A DNA stretch of 64,000 nucleotides from Winogradskyella sediminis (GCF_003387355.1 NZ_QUNH01000002.1:1148728-1212727); one strand, 5' to 3'. Counted from the stretch's first letter, positions 1-9,128 are shown. Notes: a model not told the origin generated them from the sequence alone. Translations and numbers: made by a program.

Positions 1-2
1 GT

Positions 3-1208
3 CAAGGGATTTTACCTAATTGCTTTCAACATGATGATGTTTGGGTGTCTAGTAATACTAATCTTAGTGACTATCAGGTTGGAGATGGGGATTCTAGTTA
101 CCTTTATGCTGTATTTGATGAATATGGTATAGAGGCTTATATGATAACTCCGTTGTTTAGTATGGAAGCAGGAAGAACCTATACTTTGTCCTTCAAAATA
201 AGAAAAGAACAAGGAGATTATAGCTTTCAGAGTGTTAAGGTGTGGACAGGCCAGGGAAATGCAACAGAAGCCTTAGATAATTATATCAATTATTTTTCAG
301 AATTTAGTTTCGGATTCTATAATTATCACACTATTGAAACCACTTTTACACCAATTCTAGATGGTGATTATTCGTTTTTATTAGATTTTGGTTATTCTTC
401 TATTATTCGTACAATTTCGGTTGATTCGTTTAGTTTAGAAGGCGAATATGAAGAGCGTGTAGCGCTAGAAAACGGGGAGGTTTTAACCTATGATTTCAGT
501 GTTGAAGATATAGACGCTTTAATTTTAGAAGAAACAGAGAATACGCAATGTAGATTAACTAGTGATGGAGGAGAAGACGTATTAATGATGGCAGGAGGTC
601 AAGATACAACCGCCTGGTATAATTCTGGAGATTCAGATTTAAATTGGATTGAAAATCAAAACTTTATTTCTAAGGTAAATTTTGAAGTGGATGCCTCTGC
701 TGTTTCGGAATTATTCATGAATTTCGATTTAAGACAAACATTCTTAACCTCTAATTCGGAATCCGTATTTAGAATTGTGGTTAATGGAGACGTATTAGAG
801 GTTTTTCTGGCCGACAACGCCACGGATTACCAAAATGTTGAGGTTGATCTTTCTAGTTATGCTGGTAATAGTTTAAGAGTGTCGTTGCAGCACCTTGGTA
901 AAAATAGAGATGATAGAGCTTATTTAGATAATTTATCATTTGGGGAAGAAAGTAGCTTGAGTGTTCAGGAGTATTTGTTTTCAGAATTTGTATTTCGACC
1001 GAATCCTGTAAAACATAATTTATTTATCTCTAATGCCACAACGATTGATAGTGTAACCATATTTGATGTCACAGGAAGACAATTACAAACCATTAATATT
1101 AATGCTAATAATGCAACACTCGATATGGCTTATTTGCCATCAGCCATGTATTTTGTTGAGGTCGAAATAGGTGAGCATACTAAAATTATAAAGGTCTTAA
1201 AAGATTAA
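3..1208 (+). CDS. T9SS cargo protein with C-terminal sorting domain (5' end outside window)
   Basis: The reading frame is open to the first base of the window, so this is the C-terminal ~400 residues of a larger secreted protein. The GTG at 45 is not a convincing start, because the frame upstream already encodes GILPNCFQHDDVW, which resembles the start of a carbohydrate-binding/choice-of-anchor jelly-roll domain. The last ~75 residues form a type A sorting domain of the type IX secretion system: FRPNPVKHNLFI, then VTIFDVTGRQLQT, ending in IIKVLKD. The protein is therefore expected to cross the outer membrane by T9SS and be surface-anchored or released. The middle looks like repeated beta-sandwich modules. 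No enzymatic motif is visible. The cargo assignment is firm; the function is unknown. Confidence 0.85.
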   Translation, partial: QGILPNCFQHDDVWVSSNTNLSDYQVGDGDSSYLYAVFDEYGIEAYMITPLFSMEAGRTYTLSFKIRKEQGDYSFQSVKVWTGQGNATEALDNYINYFSEFSFGFYNYHTIETTFTPILDGDYSFLLDFGYSSIIRTISVDSFSLEGEYEERVALENGEVLTYDFSVEDIDALILEETENTQCRLTSDGGEDVLMMAGGQDTTAWYNSGDSDLNWIENQNFISKVNFEVDASAVSELFMNFDLRQTFLTSNSESVFRIVVNGDVLEVFLADNATDYQNVEVDLSSYAGNSLRVSLQHLGKNRDDRAYLDNLSFGEESSLSVQEYLFSEFVFRPNPVKHNLFISNATTIDSVTIFDVTGRQLQTININANNATLDMAYLPSAMYFVEVEIGEHTKIIKVLKD

Positions 1209-1222
1209 ATAACCAGAGTGAT

Positions 1223-1252
1223 GGGTTACTTTAATTGGTAACCCGTTTTTTT
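1223..1252 (+). terminator. Rho-independent terminator of the T9SS cargo gene
   Basis: Perfect 7-bp stem GGGTTAC/GTAACCC with an 8-base loop, followed by a G and seven T. It lies 15 bases after the stop codon. Confidence 0.8.
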
Positions 1253-1598
1253 ATTGAAATTTATCGAACCATTTTATAAGCTACCAAAGCGAGCAAATAA
1301 ACATAGGCAAGGTGGATTGGTAATAAATAAGACTTTAATGAAACTAGAAGAAACTCTTCTTGCGTTTTTGATAAGAGAGTGAGGTTATTAACAATTACAT
1401 TAAAAATAAATCTTATAATATATCAAGTTATATACGCATTAACGCTAGGAATTATTAAATTGAAAAATGTTTTAGATAAATATTTGAATGTTAACAGAAA
1501 GCCTGAGATAAAAAATATAAAACTTTTTTTATCTTCCCTTAAGATATATATTTGTACTGATAATACGAATATCGTAGAGATTCATTACAAATAATAGT

Positions 1599-1633
1599 AA
1601 AATAAAAACGCCAATGCTACTAACATTGACGTT
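1599..1633 (-). terminator. Possible minus-strand terminator
   Basis: Arms at 1607-1616 and 1624-1633 (AACGCCAATG and CATTGACGTT) pair with one mismatch around a 7-base loop. On the minus strand they are followed by a T-rich run. No minus-strand protein gene lies immediately upstream, which suggests a short non-coding or peptide transcript. Confidence 0.45.
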
Positions 1634-1750
1634 TAATTAAGGAGATTAGGTTTTGGAAGCCTAATCAGAAATCAAGTATAACCTTATCAATAACTTTGGA
1701 CATCATTGATGTTTATAGGCTATCTTTAAAATCCTTTTCCTTTCATTATG

Positions 1751-1771
1751 AAGCACTCGAAATGAGTGCTT
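1751..1771. terminator. Short perfect hairpin, possible terminator
   Basis: 8-bp perfect stem AAGCACTC/GAGTGCTT with a 5-base loop, followed on the plus strand by a T-rich run. It terminates no recognised gene. Confidence 0.4.
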
Positions 1772-2152
1772 TTCCTTTTTGTAAAATTAATCTAAACCTA
1801 TTATATACGAGAGGTAATTATATATACATTGTCAACAAGTTCTTAACAAATTTGTTGAATGTTTTTTAAACTGTATTTAGGTTAAGTGATTGTCGTTCAG
1901 TTTTTTATAAGTTTATTTTAATGTTAAAATTGTAGGTTTTATCTCGTTAAATACCAGGGTAGTTACTGTGTTTATTGATTTTATGCATATTTCGTGTTTC
2001 TTGCTATATAATTTGAACAAGAGCGTTGTTAAGACTCTTTTTTTTTCTATGAAAGTATGGGATTTTTTAAATCTGTTAAAGGATGGTAGTAAGTTACAGT
2101 TGTGTGATTCTAAAGTTTCGAGCATTAAATTATGCTATAAATAATATGAAAG

Positions 2153-2183
2153 CCTTTCAATATTAAATTTGAAAGGTTTTTTT
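2153..2183 (+). terminator. Rho-independent terminator upstream of comM
   Basis: 8-bp perfect stem CCTTTCAA/TTGAAAGG, 8-base loop, then a run of seven T. It implies a plus-strand transcript ending here although no clear gene precedes it. Confidence 0.65.
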
Positions 2184-2223
2184 ATTGCCTTGGTTTTCTT
2201 ACATTTAGAAAAACTAATCATTC

Positions 2224-3762
2224 ATGCTTAAAAAAGTTTTCGCAAGTGCTGTCTTCGGTGTAGAGGCTTCGACCATAACTGTTGAAGTAAATGTTGATAA
2301 AGGAGTGGGTTATCATTTAGTGGGACTTCCTGATAATGCTATTAAAGAAAGTAACTACAGAATAGCAGCTGCCCTTCAAAATAACGGTTACCGAATTCCA
2401 GGAAAAAAGATTACGATTAATATGGCACCTGCCGATTTACGAAAAGAAGGCTCGGCTTATGATTTAACCTTAGCTATTGGGATTTTAGCAGCATCTAATC
2501 AAATTAAAGCGGAAAATTTAGAGGATTACCTCATTATGGGGGAATTGTCCTTAGACGGCAGCTTACAGCCTTTTAAAGGTGCTTTGCCAATTGCTGTAAA
2601 AGCGCGAGAAGAAGGGTTTAAAAATATCATTCTACCCATTCAAAATAGTAAAGAAGCGGCTATTGTAGATAATATCAAAGTTTTTGGAGTTGAGAACATC
2701 ATGCAAGTCATTAATCACTTTGAAAATGGTGAATCATTAGAGCAAACCATCATCAATACACGAGAGGAATTTTATAAAAGTTTGGATTTTCCAGAGTTTG
2801 ATTTCGCTGATGTCAAAGGTCAGGAGTCCATAAAACGTTGTATGGAAATTGCTGCAGCTGGTGGTCATAATATTATTCTTATTGGTCCCCCAGGTTCAGG
2901 GAAAACCATGTTAGCAAAGCGATTACCGAGTATTTTGCCACCTATGACTTTACATGAAGCCTTAGAAACGACTAAAATTCATTCTGTTGTGGGTCGCGTA
3001 AAGGCACATACTGGACTCATGGCACAGCGTCCTTTTAGAAGTCCACACCACACCATATCAAATGTCGCGTTAGTCGGCGGAGGAAGTTATCCGCAACCTG
3101 GTGAAATATCCTTATCGCACAACGGAGTGTTGTTTTTAGATGAATTACCAGAGTTTAAACGTGAAGTCTTAGAGGTAATGCGTCAGCCTCTAGAAGATAG
3201 AGAAGTGACAATTTCTAGAGCAAAATTTACGGTAACGTACCCGTCGTCTTTTATGTTAGTGGCGAGTATGAATCCAAGTCCGAGTGGTTATTTTAACGAT
3301 CCGGATGCTCCAATTACATCATCTCCTGCAGAAATGCAACGCTATATGGGTAAAATATCCGGACCGTTACTAGATCGTATTGATATTCATATTGAAGTGA
3401 CTCCAGTGCCGTTTGAAAAACTATCTGATGAGCGTCAAGGAGAATCTTCTGTAGAGATTCGCAAGCGCGTGACTAAAGCTCGGGAAAAACAGACGCAACG
3501 ATTTAAGGACTTGGAGCATATCCATTACAATGCGCAAATGAGTACAAAGCAAATCCGAAATTATTGTAAGTTAGATGACGCTTCTATGTCACTTTTAAAA
3601 TCAGCAATGGAGCGTTTAAATTTATCGGCTAGAGCTTATGATAGAATTTTAAAAGTCGCCAGAACGATATCAGATTTAGAGGACTCAGAAGATATATTAG
3701 GTGCGCACATTAGCGAAGCTATTCAATATCGAAGCCTCGATCGCGATGGTTGGCTGGGATAG
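2224..3762 (+). CDS. comM: YifB/ComM family Mg-chelatase-like AAA+ ATPase
   Basis: 512 residues, the full family length. The N-terminal ~200 residues form the Lon-protease-like ChlI domain. The AAA+ core follows with Walker A GPPGSGKT at about 221-228, Walker B in GVLFLDELPEF, and the C-terminal Mg_chelatase domain ending in IQYRSLDRDGWLG. ComM homologues are hexameric branch-migration helicases that help integrate incoming DNA during natural transformation, so a role in DNA uptake or recombination is likely but inferred from the family. The ATG at 2224 gives the standard N-terminus (MLKKVFASAVFGVEA). It appears monocistronic, with a terminator just upstream and a gap of ~90 bases to the next gene. 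Confidence 0.95.
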   Translation: MLKKVFASAVFGVEASTITVEVNVDKGVGYHLVGLPDNAIKESNYRIAAALQNNGYRIPGKKITINMAPADLRKEGSAYDLTLAIGILAASNQIKAENLEDYLIMGELSLDGSLQPFKGALPIAVKAREEGFKNIILPIQNSKEAAIVDNIKVFGVENIMQVINHFENGESLEQTIINTREEFYKSLDFPEFDFADVKGQESIKRCMEIAAAGGHNIILIGPPGSGKTMLAKRLPSILPPMTLHEALETTKIHSVVGRVKAHTGLMAQRPFRSPHHTISNVALVGGGSYPQPGEISLSHNGVLFLDELPEFKREVLEVMRQPLEDREVTISRAKFTVTYPSSFMLVASMNPSPSGYFNDPDAPITSSPAEMQRYMGKISGPLLDRIDIHIEVTPVPFEKLSDERQGESSVEIRKRVTKAREKQTQRFKDLEHIHYNAQMSTKQIRNYCKLDDASMSLLKSAMERLNLSARAYDRILKVARTISDLEDSEDILGAHISEAIQYRSLDRDGWLG

Positions 3763-3850
3763 TTTTATTTAGTTTCTAAGTGGTTACTTTAAAGCAATTT
3801 GATTTGTTTGTTTTAAATTAAAAGTTTAATAACATATTTTTTAATAATAC

Positions 3851-4966
3851 ATGAGAAAACAAGTTGTATATGTGGCAGTTCTGCTTTTGTTTAATTGCGG
3901 AAATAATGAAGATAAAATAAATAAGACTTCTGGTAAATCGGATGCAGTTGTTGTTGAGGACGCTTTAGGTTTAAATGTAGAGCAAGCGAATCGCTTAGCG
4001 CAATTACCTATTAACTGCATCAACACAGAATATCCTAATAAGCTCAATCAAACTATTGGGAGTGCTTCCGATTTAAAAACACCTCAAGAATTGCATCCTG
4101 CATTTTACGGTTGCTTCGATTGGCATTCTGCCGTTCATGGGCATTGGAGTTTAGTGTCTTTGCTAAAGGAGTTTCCTGATTTAGATAATAGAGCGGAAAT
4201 TGGTCAAAAATTACTTCAGAATATTTCGAAGGAAAACATAGCGCAAGAATTAGTCTATTTTGAAGGAGAATACAATTCGTCTTTTGAGCGTACTTATGGT
4301 TGGGCGTGGTTATTGAAGCTTGCTGAAGAATTGCACACGTGGGATAATCCTTTAGCGCGTAAACTGGAAGCTAATTTGCAACCGATGACGGATCTGATTG
4401 TTGGGAAGTATTTAGAATTTCTACCAAAATTAAATTATCCAATCAGAGTAGGAGAACATCCTAATACAGCGTTCGGACTAAGTTTTGCTTATGATTACGG
4501 AGAGGCTGTTGGGCATCAGAAATTAATGACTTTAATAGAAAAAAGAGCTAAGGATTTCTTTAAAAACGATCAGGATTGTCCAATAGAATGGGAGCCAAGT
4601 GGTTTTGATTTTTTGTCGCCTTGTTTAGAGGAAGCCGCCTTAATGAAGCGTGTGTTGTCTGTAAAAGAATTTAGAGTGTGGATTAATGACTTTATGCCAG
4701 AGCTTAGTAATGAAGGGTTTGAAATTGGAGTGGGAAAAGTATCTGATAGAACCGATGGTAAGTTGGTGCATTTGGATGGTGTTAATTTTTCAAGAGCTTG
4801 GAGTCTTAACTTTATAGCTAAAGATTTACCAGAATATAAACATCTTCAAAAATTAGCGAATAAGCATATTAACTATTCATTACCAAGTATTGTGGGTGAT
4901 AGTTATGAAGGCGGACATTGGTTAGGGAGTTTTGCGATCTATGCGCTCAATTCAGGGAAAGAATGA
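3851..4966 (+). CDS. DUF2891 family lipoprotein
   Basis: 371 residues. A short hydrophobic leader ends in a cysteine (LLLFNC at 12-17), consistent with a Bacteroidota lipoprotein, though the residues before the Cys are not the commonest lipobox. The body matches DUF2891: an early ELHPAFYGCFDWHSAVHGHW motif, a central YGWAWLLKLAEEL and a C-terminal GDSYEGGHWLGSFA. The conserved Trp/His-rich motifs and helical repeats recall alpha/alpha-barrel enzymes, but the family's activity is not known to me. The last four bases overlap the start of the next gene (ATGA), so the two are translationally coupled. Position at the head of the transporter-pxpABC operon suggests a role connected with oxoproline or peptide use, which is inference. 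Confidence 0.85.
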   Translation: MRKQVVYVAVLLLFNCGNNEDKINKTSGKSDAVVVEDALGLNVEQANRLAQLPINCINTEYPNKLNQTIGSASDLKTPQELHPAFYGCFDWHSAVHGHWSLVSLLKEFPDLDNRAEIGQKLLQNISKENIAQELVYFEGEYNSSFERTYGWAWLLKLAEELHTWDNPLARKLEANLQPMTDLIVGKYLEFLPKLNYPIRVGEHPNTAFGLSFAYDYGEAVGHQKLMTLIEKRAKDFFKNDQDCPIEWEPSGFDFLSPCLEEAALMKRVLSVKEFRVWINDFMPELSNEGFEIGVGKVSDRTDGKLVHLDGVNFSRAWSLNFIAKDLPEYKHLQKLANKHINYSLPSIVGDSYEGGHWLGSFAIYALNSGKE

Positions 4967-6189
4967 TTTTAAAATTCTTTAAAAATATAGGTCCAGGACC
5001 TTTAGTGGCTGCGGCTTTTATTGGTCCTGGGACGGTGACAGTTTGTACGTTGGCCGGAGTTAATTTTGGTTTCGCATTATTGTGGGCCATGGCCTTATCT
5101 ATTTTCGCTACGGTAATATTACAGGAAATGGCAGCGCGATTAGGTATCGTGTCTCAAAAAGGCTTGTCTGAAATTATTAGGGAAGAAATTAAACATCCAA
5201 TCGTAAAAGGTGTAGCTTTACTTTTAATTATTAGTGCTATCGTCATTGGGAATGCGGCTTATGAAGCCGGAAATATCAGTGGAGGTGCTTTAGGAATGGA
5301 GGCTATTGTTGGAAATGTGATTTGGGAAGTCGGTCAGTTGGATTTCAATATCATGAGTTTAATTATTGGTGCCATTGCTTTTGTGTTACTTTATATCGGA
5401 AATTATAAAGTTTTGGAAAAAACCTTTGTGTTTTTAGTGATTCTTATGAGTTTCGCGTTTATAACGACGGCAATTCTTACAAAGCCTAATTTTTTAGAAA
5501 TCCTAACAGGCATCCTGGTTCCTGTGGCTCCAGAAGGTAGTATCTTAACGATTATTGCATTAATCGGGACCACAGTTGTGCTGTACAATCTCTTTTTGCA
5601 TGCGTCTTTAGCGAAGACCAAATGGAAATCTAAAGATGATTTGCCATTAGCAAGGAAAGACACTATGGTTGCTGTGATTCTGGGCGGAACGGTGTCTATG
5701 TGTATTATCATTGCGGCATCAGCCATTCAAAAACAGCCTATTACTAATACATCGGATTTGGCTTTAGGATTAGAGCCTTTATTTGGGAGTTTTGCAAAAT
5801 ACTTTTTAGCCATCGGTTTGTTTGCCGCGGGAATTACGAGTGCGATTACGGCGCCTTTGGCTGCTGCATTTGTAGCTAGCGGATGTTTAGGATGGGAGCC
5901 AGATTTAAAATCTAAAAAGTTTAAAACAGTTTGGATGATTGTCGTGGTATTGGGAGTTGTGTTTTCTAGTAGTGGATTTAAATCTATTGAAATCATAAAG
6001 TTTGCTCAAGTCGCTAATGGTTTATTATTGCCTATTATTGCAGGATTTTTGTTGTGGATAATGAATAAATCATCCGTTTTAGGAGTTAATGTTAATTCGA
6101 AACTTCAAAATGTGTTAGGACTTATTATAGTCGTAATTACTATATTTTTAGGTCTGAAAGGTGTTTTAAGTGTATTTAATGCGATTTAA
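4963..6189 (+). CDS. NRAMP (SLC11)-related transporter lacking the metal-site motifs
   Basis: 408 residues and about 11 membrane segments. The start is the ATG at 4963, overlapping the upstream stop; an earlier in-frame start at 4918 would lie inside the upstream gene. Overall similarity to NRAMP/MntH is clear: GPLVAAAFIGPGTVT in segment 1 and ALIGTTVVLYNLFLHASL in segment 6. However, the metal-binding DPGN motif is GPGT at 21-24, and the MPH motif is VLY at 206-208. The Asp, Asn and Met ligands are therefore gone, and it is unlikely to carry Mn or Fe. B. subtilis has an NRAMP-like gene (ycsG) beside its 5-oxoprolinase genes, the same context as here. A role in uptake of 5-oxoproline or another organic substrate is a reasonable inference. 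Confidence 0.85.
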   Translation: MILKFFKNIGPGPLVAAAFIGPGTVTVCTLAGVNFGFALLWAMALSIFATVILQEMAARLGIVSQKGLSEIIREEIKHPIVKGVALLLIISAIVIGNAAYEAGNISGGALGMEAIVGNVIWEVGQLDFNIMSLIIGAIAFVLLYIGNYKVLEKTFVFLVILMSFAFITTAILTKPNFLEILTGILVPVAPEGSILTIIALIGTTVVLYNLFLHASLAKTKWKSKDDLPLARKDTMVAVILGGTVSMCIIIAASAIQKQPITNTSDLALGLEPLFGSFAKYFLAIGLFAAGITSAITAPLAAAFVASGCLGWEPDLKSKKFKTVWMIVVVLGVVFSSSGFKSIEIIKFAQVANGLLLPIIAGFLLWIMNKSSVLGVNVNSKLQNVLGLIIVVITIFLGLKGVLSVFNAI

Positions 6190-6192
6190 AAA

Positions 6193-6936
6193 ATGAAAAA
6201 TAAGTTACAAATAGATCTTAATGCAGATGTAGGAGAGGGTATAGGTAACGAGGCGGACCTTATGCCATTTTTGTCATCTTGTAATATAGCATGTGGTGGT
6301 CATGCAGGTGATTTGGAGAGCATGACCTCTATTGTAAAGCTTTCTATGCGTTATAAGGTGAAAATTGGCGCACATCCTTCGTTTCCAGATAAATTGAATT
6401 TTGGAAGAGCGCTTATGGAGCTTTCAGCTTCAGATTTATATACGAGCCTAAAAGATCAAATAAGTGCTTTGCAAACCGTTTTGCATCATGAAAATGCAGT
6501 TTTACATCATATAAAACCTCACGGAGCACTTTATAATTTAGCTGCTAAAGATGAAAAAATAGCAGGAGTGATTATTGAAGTCATTAAGAGTCTTTCCTCT
6601 TCAGTTAAATTATATGCGCCTTATAATTCTGTGATCGCTAAACGAGCAAAAAAAGACCATGTTGAAGTTGTGTTTGAAGCATTCGCAGATCGAAATTATA
6701 ACGAAGATTTATCATTGGTTTCTCGAAAAAATAATGATGCTGTTTTACATGAAAAGGAGGCTGTTTTGAATCATGTTTTGAGCATGATAAAATATCAAAA
6801 AGTGACGTCCATAAGTGGAGTAGAAGTGCCACTAAAAGCATCAACATTTTGTGTGCATGGAGATACGGATAATGCCATTGAAATTTTAAAGTTTTTATCT
6901 GATAATTTAAAGAAAAATAATTTTCAAATTCAATAA
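6193..6936 (+). CDS. pxpA: 5-oxoprolinase subunit A (LamB/YcsF family)
   Basis: 247 residues, the usual length. It begins MKNKLQIDLNADVGEG and contains the family signatures SCNIACGGHAGD and HIKPHGALYN. PxpA works with PxpB and PxpC to hydrolyse 5-oxo-L-proline (pyroglutamate) to glutamate using ATP. PxpA is the subunit that opens the activated ring. It lies 3 bases after the transporter stop and 6 bases before pxpB, so it is clearly in an operon. Cytosolic. Confidence 0.95.
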   Translation: MKNKLQIDLNADVGEGIGNEADLMPFLSSCNIACGGHAGDLESMTSIVKLSMRYKVKIGAHPSFPDKLNFGRALMELSASDLYTSLKDQISALQTVLHHENAVLHHIKPHGALYNLAAKDEKIAGVIIEVIKSLSSSVKLYAPYNSVIAKRAKKDHVEVVFEAFADRNYNEDLSLVSRKNNDAVLHEKEAVLNHVLSMIKYQKVTSISGVEVPLKASTFCVHGDTDNAIEILKFLSDNLKKNNFQIQ

Positions 6937-6942
6937 AAAATC

Positions 6943-7674
6943 ATGAGCTTTCAGCTTCGATATTCGCAATACAATGAGCGTTCTATTTTAATAGAATGGC
7001 CAGCGGATATTAATGAAAACATACTTCAGGATGTCTTAGTTTTTAAAGAAGTGATTGAAAATAACTACCCTAAACAATCAGTTGAAGTAATTTCTTCATA
7101 TAGCTCAATATTAGTTATTTGCATAATTGCTATTGATAATGTCAATGATAGAATTTTGGACTTGAAGAAACTATATTCAATTCAAAGAGATGTCAAAAAA
7201 ACAAATTCTAAAACATTTAGAATACCTGTTTGTTATGATGAAGAATTTGCAATGGATTTGGATGATTTTTCTAAAGTAAAAAACCTTTCAAAAGATACTG
7301 TTGTAAGGTTACATTCTGAAACGATTTATACGGTATATTTTATTGGTTTTTTACCGGGATTTTTATACTTAGGTGGACTTAATTCAACCTTGCATTTAGA
7401 CCGAAAAATAACACCTAATCTGAAGGTGAAAAAAGGGGCTGTTGGCATCGGTGGACAACAGACCGGAATCTATCCACAAGACAGTCCGGGAGGTTGGCAT
7501 ATTATAGGAAATTCACCGATCGATTTATTTAATCCAAAACAACATCCACCGTGTTTTATAAAAGCAGGTGATCATATAAAATTTGATCCGATTTCAAAAT
7601 CAGAATATCAAAATATAAAATCCGAAGTCAACAATCTAAACTTTGATTTCAAAACTTTAGAATTACATGATTAA
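6943..7674 (+). CDS. pxpB: 5-oxoprolinase subunit B (KipI family)
   Basis: 243 residues with the carboxyltransferase C/D domain of KipI proteins: GFLPGFLYLGGL, VGIGGQQTGIYPQDSPGGWHIIG and a closing GDHIKF. PxpB and PxpC form the ATP-dependent kinase/carboxyltransferase-like part of 5-oxoprolinase. In B. subtilis the orthologue was first described as an inhibitor of sporulation kinase KinA, a role not expected here. Its last 8 bases overlap the start of pxpC. Confidence 0.95.
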   Translation: MSFQLRYSQYNERSILIEWPADINENILQDVLVFKEVIENNYPKQSVEVISSYSSILVICIIAIDNVNDRILDLKKLYSIQRDVKKTNSKTFRIPVCYDEEFAMDLDDFSKVKNLSKDTVVRLHSETIYTVYFIGFLPGFLYLGGLNSTLHLDRKITPNLKVKKGAVGIGGQQTGIYPQDSPGGWHIIGNSPIDLFNPKQHPPCFIKAGDHIKFDPISKSEYQNIKSEVNNLNFDFKTLELHD

Positions 7675-8515
7675 GGTTTTAAAAGCAGGATTCTATTCCA
7701 CTATTCAAGACCAAGGTCGTTTTGGGTATCTCAGTTATGGAGTGCCCTTATCTGGTGCTATGGATGCTTATTCTAGTCAATTCGCAAATGCGCTTGTTGG
7801 TAATGCTAAAAATGCTGGAATAATAGAAATGACAATGACAGGTGTCGATTTACTATTTTTAAAAGCCACAACGATAGCTATTACTGGTGCTAATATGCGT
7901 CCTAAATTGAATGGTAAACCCGTCGTAATGTTTAAATCTATTATTGTGAATGTGAACGATATGCTGACTTTTGGAAAATTAACTAATGGTTTTAGAACGT
8001 ATTTGGCTGTAAAAGGTGGTGTTTTATCCGAAATGGTGCTAGGTAGTAGAAGTATGCTAAAAGGGATAACAGATAACTTCAGAATTCAAAAAGGGGACTA
8101 TTTAGAAATGAGTAATGCTTCAAATGTTATAATTCCTAAAAACGCAAAGCTAAAGTTTGATAACTTGTATTTGGATGAGGACACTTTGGAGGTAATGAAA
8201 GGTCCGGAATTTGATAAACTCACTACTTACCAGCAAAATATGCTTGTTAGTAGTACGTTTCAAGTTTCAAAATATAATAATCGTATGGCATATCAGCTAG
8301 AGCCTTTGGTTCATAATGATTTAGAATCGATATTAACATCACCTGTGTTGCCGGGTACGGTTCAGCTTACGCCATCAGGGCAGCTCATCGTTTTAATGCG
8401 CGATTGCCAAACTACAGGAGGTTATCCTAGGGTTCTTCAGTTAACCGAAAAGTCGATAAACATTCTAAGTCAGAAGACTACAGGTAATTATCTAAATATC
8501 AGACTAAATGATTAA
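7667..8515 (+). CDS. pxpC: 5-oxoprolinase subunit C (KipA, biotin-dependent carboxyltransferase family)
   Basis: 282 residues. It starts MIKVLKAGFYSTIQDQGRFGYLSYGVPLSGAMD, the typical KipA N-terminus. TTIAITGANM and a C-terminal RDCQTTGGYPRVLQLT follow. With PxpB it forms the ATP-using half of 5-oxoprolinase. The start at 7667 overlaps pxpB by 8 bases. It is the last gene of the operon; a weak inverted repeat (8531-8538 with 8558-8565) follows but lacks a T-run. Confidence 0.95.
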   Translation: MIKVLKAGFYSTIQDQGRFGYLSYGVPLSGAMDAYSSQFANALVGNAKNAGIIEMTMTGVDLLFLKATTIAITGANMRPKLNGKPVVMFKSIIVNVNDMLTFGKLTNGFRTYLAVKGGVLSEMVLGSRSMLKGITDNFRIQKGDYLEMSNASNVIIPKNAKLKFDNLYLDEDTLEVMKGPEFDKLTTYQQNMLVSSTFQVSKYNNRMAYQLEPLVHNDLESILTSPVLPGTVQLTPSGQLIVLMRDCQTTGGYPRVLQLTEKSINILSQKTTGNYLNIRLND

Positions 8516-8602
8516 ATCTCTATGAAAACGATTGATTTAAATTTTATATGTTAAATAAAATCAATAATTTACGGTCGCTATTAACAAAACTAACCATTGA
8601 TT

Positions 8603-9118
8603 ATGAAAAAATTTGGATTGCTTATTATTGGAATTATTTTAGGTGCACTTGCTATGTATTTTTATTGCTGCAATAAGGGTGATATGATAACAGACCCACC
8701 AATAATTAAACCTCCGTCAGGAATTATAACACCTGAAGAAATTATGACCTTAGATCAGGCTTATAATGAGCGTTATCAAATTATTAATGATTCTTTATTT
8801 AAGGATTCTAAAACTGGAGACAATCGGTCTTCTTGGTATAGATTAGAGGATATTGAAGCTTATTTAGCGTATGCTAAACAGCAAGCAAAAGATAATGGTA
8901 ACACTTTAGATGGATTGCGCTTGTATCTTGGAGCTTATCCCGATACCAGTACGGAAAAACCCGGTTTAACCACTTTATTTTTTGTGCCAACAGGTTATGC
9001 AAATACATCTGAAGGTAGTTTCTTTTCTATGCAAGGAGGAAGCGGTGATTTAAAAAAATCAGATGGTTTAAACATTGGAGGTACAGGTCATCCACCAAGT
9101 GCTAATTATCCACAATAG
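8603..9118 (+). CDS. Conserved hypothetical membrane-anchored protein
   Basis: 171 residues from the ATG at 8603; a TTG two codons upstream is the only earlier option. One N-terminal membrane segment (about 4-24, GLLIIGIILGALAMYFYCC) is followed by a Pro-rich linker and a soluble domain with NRSSWYRLEDIEAYLAYAKQQAKD and LRLYLGAYPD. The C-terminal ~30 residues are rich in Gly and Ser (GGSGDLKKSDGLNIGGTGHPP). I do not recognise the fold. It is followed after 10 bases by a membrane protein and then by a histidine kinase, suggesting a three-gene unit, possibly envelope sensing. Confidence 0.75.
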   Translation: MKKFGLLIIGIILGALAMYFYCCNKGDMITDPPIIKPPSGIITPEEIMTLDQAYNERYQIINDSLFKDSKTGDNRSSWYRLEDIEAYLAYAKQQAKDNGNTLDGLRLYLGAYPDTSTEKPGLTTLFFVPTGYANTSEGSFFSMQGGSGDLKKSDGLNIGGTGHPPSANYPQ

Positions 9119-9128
9119 ATTTGTTTTA

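Larger units (their letters stand above)
1209..2223. other. Gene-poor 1-kb region with several hairpins
   Basis: I see no convincing protein gene here. The stretch holds four stem-loops (1223-1252, 1607-1633, 1751-1771, 2153-2176), a further inverted repeat at 1644-1666 (GATTAGG/CCTAATC) and AT-rich sequence. A plus-strand open frame runs from about 1911 to 2144. It has no ATG before 1983 and ends just before the 2153 terminator, so it may be a decayed gene or the source of a small transcript. A minus-strand 13-codon frame (1665-1706, MMSKVIDKVILDF) lies between hairpins and ahead of a minus-strand terminator. Either could be a small RNA or peptide gene; neither is established. Confidence 0.5.

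Noticed and set aside
1379..1594. 71-codon plus-strand frame starting at GTG
   Set aside because: AT-rich, Ile/Leu/Lys composition typical of chance frames, no ribosome site or family resemblance.
1913..2125. 70-codon minus-strand frame
   Set aside because: Poor composition and no family; lies in the hairpin-rich intergenic region and overlaps an equally weak plus-strand frame.
4918..4962. Upstream start for the NRAMP-like gene
   Set aside because: It would encode 15 residues from inside the DUF2891 gene; the ATGA overlap at 4963 gives the proper first helix.
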